Of a stretch of DNA of 64,000 bases, positions 55,692-64,000 are shown in pieces; position 1 is the stretch's first letter; each line of letters starts with the position of its first letter. Source of the stretch: Thinopyrum elongatum (lineage: Eukaryota; Streptophyta; Magnoliopsida; Poales; Poaceae). The translations under genes were made by a program, and so were the position numbers. The stretch lies in NCBI GenBank assembly GCA_011799875.1, contig CM022303.1, forward strand, positions 551,011,368 to 551,075,367, written 5' to 3'. The notes beneath the pieces were generated by a model. That model was given only the letters and a program-made list of their open reading frames with translations. It made no database searches and was not told the origin of the DNA.

Positions 55692-56530
55692 GCAGAAGAA
55701 CATGGGAGTGCTAAAAGGTCGGATTGCTTCCAACCTTTAGAATAAGTCTAGTCTAAATTTCTTTATGATGATTCCAAAAACTAGTGTTGGTTAGAAGAGT
55801 ATGATGAGCGTGGTCTTGCCCACGATGTGGTAGCGCGAGGGAAACTCTGACTAAGAGAGACTAGGTACGCACCCTCGGTGTAAGGTTAACACCCTCAACT
55901 CCCTAAAAAATAGTGTGTGTGTGTGGTGGTGGGGGGGGGGGATGGGCAAATTGCGAGATCACCGAAGGGAAGCCTGTCACCCCATTTGTCTATTATTCTC
56001 TTTTCTAGTACCTGCTCGACAATATTAATACACTTCATAGTTGCTTTGCCACCACGGTAATTCAAAGATAAATAAATCCAACAACATTCTAAATTTCCCT
56101 TTGCAAATGACATAGTTCAAATTCAAATTAAAATTTTGAACATGCCAAGCATCAGACGACGTACAAAAACAATCACAAATTCTAGGGCGTGGTTCATGGC
56201 ATCATCACAAAACCTAATGCATAGTTTATGACGCCACCATGATCATGCCTTGGGACAGCCCTAACTGGCTAAGCTTCTCGACCGCAGTTTGCGAGCTCAC
56301 ACACTGCTCGTCCTAAGCCGACCTACTTCAAAGGCCCTGTCCATGCATACATGGCAGGCAGTAGTAGCATGAATAGGGGAGTCAATGGAGCTCAAAGACA
56401 TGTACGCAACCTCATAAAATTTCCCATAGTTTTACCAGTAAAAATAAAAAGTTCCCCACCCTTCCTACTCACATCGACTCTCTCAATCGTTGCATAGTCC
56501 ATACACAACCATTCAAGAAGAGAAACGGCG
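55692..56530. other. CACTA-2 flank, no gene
   Basis: Begins with the second copy of the GCA target duplication. A G-run with (GT)n at 55913-55941 is the only structure. Continuous with 35570-35709 before the transposon inserted. Confidence 0.55.
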
Positions 56531-57766
56531 AACAACATTTTTCCCCCCAAATTTTAAGTATGTTATGAACATTTTTCAAATATGTGATGAACATTTATCT
56601 AATATGCGATTATTCATATACAGACAAACATTTTTTATTGTGTTTAATATTTTTCAATTACATAATTAATTTTTTTAAAATACATAATAGCCATTTTTCA
56701 AATATGTGATGAACATTTTGAAATACAATGTAAATAAGTTTTTCAAATATGTAAAAATCTTTTTTTTAATGTGGTGAATATTTTTATAATTCAAACTTGA
56801 ACATTTTTTCATTTCATAAATTTTTAACATTTTTTAAATTGATTTCCACCCTTTTAATCTACAAAATAAAGAGTTCCAAGGAAAATTGGATATGGGTCCG
56901 GCCCATTAGCTTCTGCATGTGGGTGTTACCCCACCCATCCCACACAATACGCGTGAAACAGAGATCTTGTTAAGAATTAGACGATACCCTACATGTTATC
57001 ATAGAATTAAACAATTTATAAATATTGTATAGAGTATAAATTCAACCCTTGATATTAACTATGTGAGAATTTTATGTAGAAACACAAACAAAAATATCCT
57101 AATATAAAAAGTTAACACATATCACAATTAAATATGTTGGGATTTAGAATCCATTTACAATGCACTAATGCTTGTTGCATGGTAGACAGAGACTCGTGCC
57201 TAGGTTTGGCGGGTGTCAGTAGACCAAGATAACAAATCCATGACTACAATAATTTTCGTTTTCATTTTGAATCAATAAATTCCAACTTTTACCCAAAAAT
57301 GCAATCCGGGCAGCAAAACTGTGTTTGGATTTTCAGTATAACTGCATGCCCGCAGGCGCAGTTACGCGTTCTCATCTGAAGGTGGCCTACATCAAATAAG
57401 TACGTGTGCAGCAGGCAGTAGCACGAAGAGATGAATCGGTTGAGCTCAAGGACACACAACCTAGCATCTTGCTTCATGCTAAACGGACTTTATCACAGCA
57501 GGCAACGTTCATGAATGGCCATTTACATAAAGCATAATAAAAGCGTGAATAACTCATTTGCTGGTCCTATAAATTGAGCTGGTGTCCAGCCTCAGTCCAG
57601 AGATAAGCTTCGTTCATGTAGTCATATAGGAAGTGACATGTTTTATTCATGTCATCTATGAGTTGGGATTTCTCACCAAAAAAGAACCCATGGTAAGTTA
57701 GGATATTAGAGGACAACTGATATGTTGCACCCCGTCCACTCGTACAACCTTGAATCTATGACTCCT
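56531..57766. repeat. Third copy of the shared module (block C)
   Basis: ATGAACATTTTTCAAATATG-type repeats (56531-56830), then text matching 34340-35270, including GTAGCACGA, CCTATAAATTGAGC (~57567) and GAGGACAACTGATATGT. It leads into an aspartic-protease fragment, as block B does. Confidence 0.65.
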
Positions 57767-58120
57767 TCATCGGGTTACTGTTGCCAGGCGTGTGTCGTCG
57801 TCACCGCCTAGGCCGGCCAACGAGCTGACAAAGAAGAGGCCCCTCCTACTGTTGCTAAACTTGCCATCGTCGATGAAGTGTGGCATGGGGCCATATGAGG
57901 ACTTGCTATCGTCGAGCCAAGAAGCCAGCGACAACACACCCGCTCTGAGCACAATAGTGCTAGATGGGCCCTTGATCAAGCTGATAACGCCGGAAGCGAC
58001 TCGAAGTTCACGCGGCAAGATATACACGGTCTTTGCGATAAGCCCGAAGGCGATACAGACCTTCTCCGACCTGAACGTGAGTACGTCGACCCGTCGGCGA
58101 CCGCTCCGATTGCGAGACCT
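57767..58120 (-). pseudogene. Nepenthesin-like aspartic protease fragment, copy 2
   Basis: Minus strand, entering from the copia border: VDVLTFRSEKVCIAFGLI, then LRVASGVISLIKGPSSTIVL, YGPMPHFIDDG and VSSLAGLGGDDDT. This matches the (T)DxxTFGSExVxxAFGC...GASGIIGLGRG...FSYCLTPYF...SAGL region of plant A1 proteases and extends further N-terminal than 35290-35570. Key residues are degraded: FGC has become FGL and the GLGRG loop is altered. The short-LTR copia element inserted at 58121 and removed the N-terminal continuation. Confidence 0.7.
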
Positions 58121-58269
58121 TGCTAAATTATAATGAAACTTGTGTATGGATAATTGGAGGGGTACAAGAGATATATAAAGGCCTAAGTCACAAGCCGACT
58201 TAGCCTGGGTTTCCTAAACCGAGTCGCTTTTGATCAACTTGTATTACAAGTCTAACATATAATGTAACA
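58121..58269 (-). repeat. 3' LTR, 149 bp
   Basis: Plus strand TGCTAAATTATAATG...ATAATGTAACA; on the minus strand it begins TGTTACATTATATG. A minus-strand TATA-like TTTATATATC lies near 58170. Unusually short for a plant copia LTR. Confidence 0.8.
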
Positions 58270-61200
58270 TCCCCCCGCAGTCTCAACTTGGGGTTCAACA
58301 ACGTTGAGACTGAAACGAATATCGATAAATGGCGCAGTCCCGAGAGCCTTGGTGAAGATATCAGCAAATTGTGTTGTAGTGGGAACATGAAGAACATGGA
58401 CTTGCCCCAAAGCAACTTTTTCGCGAACGAAGTGGATGTCAATTTCAATGTGCTTGGTATGCCGGTGTTGCACAGGATTGCTGGACATGTAGATAGCCGA
58501 AACATTATCACAATAAACAATAGTTGCTTGATGAATGGGGCGGTGCAGCTCCGAGAGCAATTGACGTAGCCAAACCGTTTCAGCAACGGTATGTGCGACC
58601 GCCCTATACTCAGCTTCAGCAGACGATCTTGAAACTGTAACCTGTCGCTTTGAAGACCAAGAAACCAAGTTGTTACCAAGAAAAACACAGTATCCGGACG
58701 TGGATCGACGAGTGTCGAGGCAACCAGCCCAGTCGGCATCGGAGTATGCTGTCAAAGTAGTAGGAGAGGAAGAATTGATGTGAAGACCATGGTCGAGAGT
58801 ACCTTTAAGATAACGAAGAATACGTTTGATATGATTGTGATGAGGAATACGGGGATCATGCATGTAAAGGCAAGCTTGTTGGACAGCATAGGAAAGTTCC
58901 GGACGTGTGAGGGTGAGATACTGGAGAGCTCCAGTGAGACTGCGATAAAGCGTGGGATCGGAAAAGGGTTCACCATCAGAAGAGAGTTTGAAGGTGGTGT
59001 CAACGTGTGTGCGAGAAGGTTGGCAATCGTGCATGCCCGCCTTGGAGAGGAGATCAAGAATATACTGACGTTGAGAGAGAAATAATCCTTTAGAATCACG
59101 GGTGACAGAGATGCCAAGAAAATGATGGAGAAGACCAAGGTCAGTCATAGAAAGTTCATTGTTAAGAAGAGTAATGATATGATTGAGAAAAGGTTATGAA
59201 GAGGCTGTAAGAACAATGTCATCAACATATAAAAGCAAATATGAAGTGTGAGAATTTTGGTGAAAGACAAAAAGAGAGGAATCGGAGAGAGAGGGAACAA
59301 AACCGAGGGTTTGAACAAAAGTTGAGAATCGTTGAAACCATGCCCGAGGGGCTTGTTTAAGACCATATAGGGATTTTTTAAGAAGACAGACATGATTGGG
59401 AAGACTAGGATCCTCAAAGCCAAGAGGTTGCTGACAGTAAACGGTTTCGTTGAGACTACCATGAAGAAAGGCATTTTTGACATCAAGTTGATGAATGGGC
59501 CAAGAGGAAGAAACAGCAATGCTAAGAACAGTGCGAATAGTGCTAGGTTTGACAACAGGAGAAAAAGTTTCATCATAGTCTATGCCATGTTGCTGAGAAA
59601 AACCACGACAAACCCACCTTGCTTTGTAACGAGCTAGGGAGCCGTCGGAGTGAAATTTTTGGTGAAAAACCCATTTACCAGAAACTATGTTTGCACCATG
59701 GGGACGAGGAACAAGTTGCCATGTGTTATTTTGAAGCAAAGCTGTAAATTCATCTTTCATGGCAGCAGCCCATTGAGGATCAAGTAGGGCGGCTTTGTAG
59801 GATTTGGGAATAGGAGAGATAGGAGATGTAGCAAGAAGACTAAGACGATCTTTGGGTTGAAGACGAAAACCGGACTTAGCGCGAGTACGCATGACATGTT
59901 CGTTTGTGGGAGGGGGAATAGGAACAGCACATGGGGGTAAACGAGGTGGAGAGGTGCCCGGCGCAGCGGAAGGATCGGACACGGGGGAGTTAGCTGCCAT
60001 GGCAGCGTTTTCAGAAAAGTCTGCCGTGGCAACGTTTTCGGAAAAGTCTGCCGTGGCAGCGTTTTCAGAAAGGTCTGCCGTGGCAGTGTTTTCCGGTATT
60101 TCATGTGCCACGGCAGGAGATGGGTTGGGTGTTGGCGCGACATTGGCAGAGTTAGGGGTGGCGACAATGGGGTTGTAGAGGAGGGGATTTAGCGTGCGAG
60201 AGGAAGAAGGAGGAGTGGCCGGTGGTGCAGTATGGGTAGATGATCGAGAAGAGAAGGGAAACGCGGTTTCGTCGAAAGTGACATGACGGGAGATGTGGAT
60301 ACGACCAGTAGTGAGATCAAGACAACGATATCCTTTGTGTTCATCGGAGTATCCGAGAAAAACGCAGGGAATAGATCGAGGGGCCAATTTGTTGGGAGAG
60401 GTGGCGTAGATGTTTGGAAAACATAGACAACCAAACACACGGAGCTCGGTGTAGTTTGGATGACTGAGAAAAAGAGAGTAAAAAGGAGTTGTTTTTGGAT
60501 TGACAGAAGAGGGTCGGATGTTAAGAAGATAGGTAGCTGTGCGGAGGGCCTCGGCCCAAAACTTGGGTGGCATCGATGAGTGTATAAGGAGAGTATGAAT
60601 AATATCATTGAGTGTGCGGAGAGAGCGCTCGGCCTTGCCATTTTGAGGAGATGTGTAGGGACAGGAGAAACGAAGAAGAATGCCATGTTGAAGAAAGAAG
60701 TTTTTATTTTTAAAATTGTCAAATTCGCGGCCATTATCACATTGAAGAAACCGAATTGGTAGAAGAAAGTGGGTAGAAACATATTGTTTAAAGTTAAGAA
60801 AAATAGTATGAACGTCGGATTTGTTGCGTAGAGGGAAAGTCCAAACAAAATGAGAAAAATCATCTAATATAACAAGATAGTATTGAAAACCCGAAATACT
60901 AGTATGAGGAGACGTCCATATATCACAATGCAATAGCTCGAAAGGAAAAGTACTAGAAGAACTAGAGGAACTAAAGGGAAGGCGCACATGTTTGCCTTGC
61001 TGACACGACTGACACATCGAAGGATCATGATGATCTTTATTACATGGAAGAGCAAATTCACTAAGTAGAGATGATGTGGTGGATGCATTGGGGTGGCCGA
61101 GTCGCTGGTGCCAAAGGTGGATGGAGGCCATCATGGATGTAGGTGGACTTGCGGCAGGAGCTCCATTGATAGAGTAGAGGTCTCCGGAACTATTGAAGCG

Positions 61201-62384
61201 AGCGATCTCCTCCTTGGTTTGAAGATCCTTCACAGATAAACCAAAGGGATCAAATTCTACTGAGACAAGATTATCATAAGTAAATTTTCGTACAGATATT
61301 AAATTTTTGATGAGAGCAGGAGCAACAAGGACATCTCGAAGTAAAAGAGGTTTTAGAGTGGAGGGTAACTCAGTGTGACCGGTGCTATAGATGGGGATGG
61401 TGGAGCCATTGCCGAGAGTGATAGAAGAAAAAGGAGAGGAGGTGCAATTTGACAACATAGTACTCGAATTAGACATGTGGCTAGAGGCTCCAGAATCAAT
61501 GATCCAGTCCATACCTGAGGTTCCTTGAGCAGCGAAGTGGTTCATGGCTTGCAAAAAGGCAGCTTGGTCCCAATGAGGAGTCAGTGAAGCCAGTAGGGGT
61601 GATGCAGTCGAGGGCAGCGACGGTCCATGCAGCTGGTGCGGCGTGATCGAGGATGACTACAGCAGGGGCTGCGGATGGTAGAGGCCGCTGTTGTCGATGA
61701 AGTACGGCTCCGGGGCGCTGTAGTAGGGCATTGGAGCAGCATGGTACGCCTGCGTCGGAGGACGGGAGCCCAGTAGGCCAGGAGATCCCGTGTGTGGGCG
61801 CATACCCGGCATCCAGGAGCCGGAGTACGCAGGAGGGACGCCGATCGGAGAGGGGGCAGTCCAGGGCATCGGCCAGGCCTGGACGAGTCCTGTCCAAGGG
61901 TCATGTGGAGGATGCCATGCTGGGGGCGCTGGTGGCGGTGCGGCGTTGGGAGGAGGCGCTGGTGCAGTCGGGGGTCGCGACGGCGACGGCGATGGCGACG
62001 ACGATGGCGACCACGATGGCGGCCTGTAGATTGGATTTTTGCCTCTGTAGTTCAGACTTGGGCGCCAGCCGGGAGGCGGCTGGATCGGAGTCGTCGGCGG
62101 CGCGGCAGGTGCAGGAGACGGGGGCCGTGGAGTGGCGATGAAGACTTGAGGACGCGACTCCTTGTTGGTGATGGCGCGATCGGCCCATTGAAGCATGGAG
62201 CGCACCTCGGCGAAGGAGGGGGCTGGCCGCATCATGGGGATAAACGACGCCTGTTTTTCAAAGCATTCGCCGAGGCCGACGAGGAGAACGTTGATGAGTT
62301 GCCGGTCGTCGATGGGGTCCCCAACCTCGCGGAGTTCGTCCACGATGGACTTGAGACGCTGGCAGTAGACGCTGTCGTGGTTCT
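58252..62384 (-). pseudogene. Copia gag-pol, one frame with two internal stops
   Basis: Gag (62384-61660) has LKSIVDELREVGDPIDDRQL and a Pro-rich tail without a visible zinc knuckle. Protease: MDWIIDSGASSHMS. Integrase: LWHQRLGHPN and CQSCQQGKH, then the D-D-E residues in LLHCDIW, QCDNGREFD and NGKAERS. Near 60000-60110 is a linker with four imperfect repeats of (S)ENAATADF. Reverse transcriptase: GIDYDETFSPVVK, QLDVKNAFLHG and LLYVDDIVL. RNase H: YSDADWAGC, SSAEAEYRA and HRHTKHIEIDIHF. Only a TAG at 61657-61659 and a TAA at 59194-59196 interrupt a continuous frame. The final stop at 58252 lies inside the LTR, because the frame reads through the polypurine tract. Confidence 0.92.
58270..58281 (-). 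other. Polypurine tract of the short-LTR copia
   Basis: Minus strand ACTGCGGGGGGA ends directly at the LTR border. Confidence 0.8.
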
Positions 62385-62389
62385 AAGTC

Positions 62390-64000
62390 TGACAGTAGAA
62401 TAGGGGGTAGGTATGAGGAGGCAAGATCCTAGCTACGATGAGGTTGTGCACGCAAGATTTACGAGTTCGGGCCCTTCTCGGAGGAAGTAACAGCCCTACG
62501 TCTCGGTGCCCGGAGGCTCGGTCGATTGAATTATGCGTGAAGTTACAGGGGGTGCGAACCCTTGTGCCAGTGGAGGGGGGTGGCTTATATAGAGAGCGCC
62601 AGGACCCCAGCCGTCCCACGTTACAAGGGGTTCAATGTCCATAAAGATAGGACGTTACTGATAACGCCAGCAATAAAGGCAAATAAATGATCATTAAGAC
62701 TACGGAGTGAACGCCTGACCATTGCCATCCTGAGTGACCTTAGATCTTCTGTCTTCCGAGTGGTTTCTGATGTGGTCGAGTGAGTACACCCCGGTCGAAT
62801 GGAATTGGGTTATCCGAGTGAACTGCTGGTCGAGTGGGTTGCACCCTGTGGTGATTTCAGTCGATAGATGATGTTATCCTTTGAATGTCCTTGGCCTTAG
62901 AGCAGTGTCCTCGGGGAAGGGTGTCTAGGTAAGGCCTATTACCCTACCCTAGGTACATGTCTTCGTCATTAGCCCCCGAATGGATCTGGGTCCGAGTGGA
63001 GAAGGGGTTGAAGATGGTTCCGACCCGATTTATATGCTTCAGGGGCATTTTAACCGGGCCGGTGATCTTTGTAAAAACTTCAACTTCATTTTCAGTCGCC
63101 TGGGTCCATTTAGAGGTTGTCGAGTGATTTTTGCTGATAAGCTCTGAGTGTTGGTATGGTATAAAATCCTCAGCGCGATTGGTCACACTGCCGCTTCCGG
63201 ATCTCGCGGGATTCAAAATTTGGAGAAGCGCGCGGGACGGAGAGTACCGTAGTAAACGGAGCGGGTTAGGCAGGGACGCCTCGATCCTCATGCCACCTTT
63301 TTCGCCATGTATCCAGCGCGCGACTGTTGCGGGATTTGACTGGATTGCCTGGGCCCACAAGTCAGCCACTTGGGAGCAGGCCCATATAAGGCGTCGGGGC
63401 CGATGAGTCTGGCACTGTGCTCCCCATCTCCTTCTTCTTCTCCTGTTTCACCACCACATCCGCCGCCACCTTCGACGCCGCCGCCCCGTCCGAGCGCAGC
63501 CTGCCGCGATGGGGAAGGAGAAGATGGCGGCCCTGGAGCGTGCGAAGAAAGCGACGACGGCAGCGAAGGGCAAGAAGACGAGTCGGGGTGGATCGTCGTC
63601 GAGATCCGGCCTGCCGCCCGGCTGGATCCAGGGCGACTGGATTCGATCCACGATTCAGCAAGAGGATCTGGAGGATCTGGTTGAGGGAGGCTTGATTGCT
63701 CATGGATCCTGGAGGCTGCCAGGTGATGAGACTGAGCCGCAGCCGCAGGAGGGTGAGTGCGTCCTCCTCGCGACCCACGTCGACCGTGGTTTTTCTCTGC
63801 CTCCTCATCCTTTTTTCCGAGGTTTTCTGAACTTTTTTGGGGCCCAACTTCATCACTTTTCCCCGAACACCATCACATACCTCGCTGCGTTTGTCTCCAT
63901 GTGTGAGAATTTCCTGGGTTGTCGACCGCATTGGGGTCTCTTCAAACACATCTTTACTTGCCGCTCACAGTCTGTGAAAAAGGCCAATCCGAGTGATGAG
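62390..64000 (+). mobile_element. Gypsy-type element, 5' part, cut by right window edge
   Basis: Begins TGACAGTAGAATAGGGGGTA directly after broken copia gag sequence. 62390 to about 63400 carries no gene and reads like LTR and leader (GC-rich, TATA-like GGCTTATATAGAG at ~62581 and CCATATAAGG at 63382). The LTR end and primer-binding site could not be placed. The gag-like ORF follows. Because the left LTR is intact at the copia junction, this element is younger than the copia. Confidence 0.65.
63509..64000 (+). CDS. Gag-like ORF of the right-edge element (putative gypsy-type transposon protein), open at window end
   Basis: From ATG at 63509 the frame is open for all 164 codons to the last base. 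It starts MGKEKMAALERAKKATTAAK (Lys/Ala-rich), then has PGWIQGDWIRSTIQQEDL and the block PPHPFFRGFLNFFGAQLHHF followed by SPNTITYLAAFVSMCENFLG. That block is the signature of the 'putative gypsy type transposon' domain (PF04195, Transposase_28) found at the N terminus of gag-like proteins in grass gypsy elements. The start is chosen as the first ATG after the TATA-like CCATATAAGG at 63382. No stop or frameshift is visible. The function of this domain is not established. Confidence 0.8.
   Translation, partial: MGKEKMAALERAKKATTAAKGKKTSRGGSSSRSGLPPGWIQGDWIRSTIQQEDLEDLVEGGLIAHGSWRLPGDETEPQPQEGECVLLATHVDRGFSLPPHPFFRGFLNFFGAQLHHFSPNTITYLAAFVSMCENFLGCRPHWGLFKHIFTCRSQSVKKANPSDE

Larger units (their letters stand above)
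58121..62389 (-). mobile_element. Ty1/copia element with 149-bp LTR, 5' part cut off
   Basis: Minus-strand order gag, protease, integrase, reverse transcriptase, RNase H, polypurine tract, LTR. The single visible LTR (58121-58269) is the 3' LTR. The 5' end of gag is interrupted at 62389 by another element, so the 5' LTR lies outside the window or was lost. It inserted into an aspartic-protease pseudogene. Confidence 0.92.

Noticed and set aside
57792..58133. 113-aa plus-strand ORF
   Set aside because: The minus strand here matches plant aspartic proteases; the plus frame is its shadow and runs into the copia LTR.

Overview
The window reads as intergenic DNA from a large-genome grass, most likely a Triticeae species (wheat, barley or a relative). 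The evidence is an Angela/BARE-type copia element with its conserved leader and polypurine tract, two long CACTA transposons with typical grass subterminal repeats, a tRNA-Asp-primed LTR element of a type common in Triticeae, and Stowaway ends. I see no intact host gene, rRNA, tRNA gene or CRISPR array. Almost everything is transposon, transposon debris, or gene fragments carried by or lying between transposons. The species assignment and family names come from recalled family features, not from a search.

Layout. 1-2212: minus-strand gypsy gag-pol remnant cut by the window edge. 2205-4058 and 5252-7803: two related pieces of a long LTR. Between them (4059-5251) is a tandem dimer of a ~720-bp unit, and one inverted period of that unit lies at 7804-8524. 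8525-19620: CACTA-1, which keeps one terminus, a broken TNP2-type transposase, a spliced second gene with eight inferred exons, and a captured Nudix hydrolase exon. 19621-27768: minus-strand Angela-like copia with a complete 5' LTR and a truncated 3' LTR, inserted in a strictosidine-synthase-like (SSL) fragment. 27769-35709: duplicated blocks, each with a dimer of the ~720-bp unit, a shared TATA-containing module, and SSL or aspartic-protease fragments.

35710-55691: CACTA-2, a single ~20-kb element with a GCA target duplication on both sides. It holds a dead transposase gene, a small coiled-coil/membrane ORF, and a second gene with a C-terminal Ulp1-like (C48) domain. It also holds an inverted pair of SNF2-helicase fragments resembling the CLASSY family. 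A 7.2-kb LTR retrotransposon (41172-48404, GAGCT target duplication) has split one arm of that pair. 55692-58120: flank with another aspartic-protease pseudogene. 58121-62389: copia element with a 149-bp LTR and one continuous frame broken by two stops. 62390-64000: start of a plus-strand gypsy-type element whose gag-like ORF is still open at the window edge.

Order of events that can be read: the dimer-bearing blocks are the oldest layer. CACTA-2, the Angela-like copia and the short-LTR copia inserted into them. CACTA-1 abuts the truncated copia LTR. The tRNA-Asp-primed LTR element entered CACTA-2, and the right-edge element entered the short-LTR copia. The most interesting content is the captured host sequence inside the CACTA elements, above all the inverted SNF2/CLASSY-like repeat.
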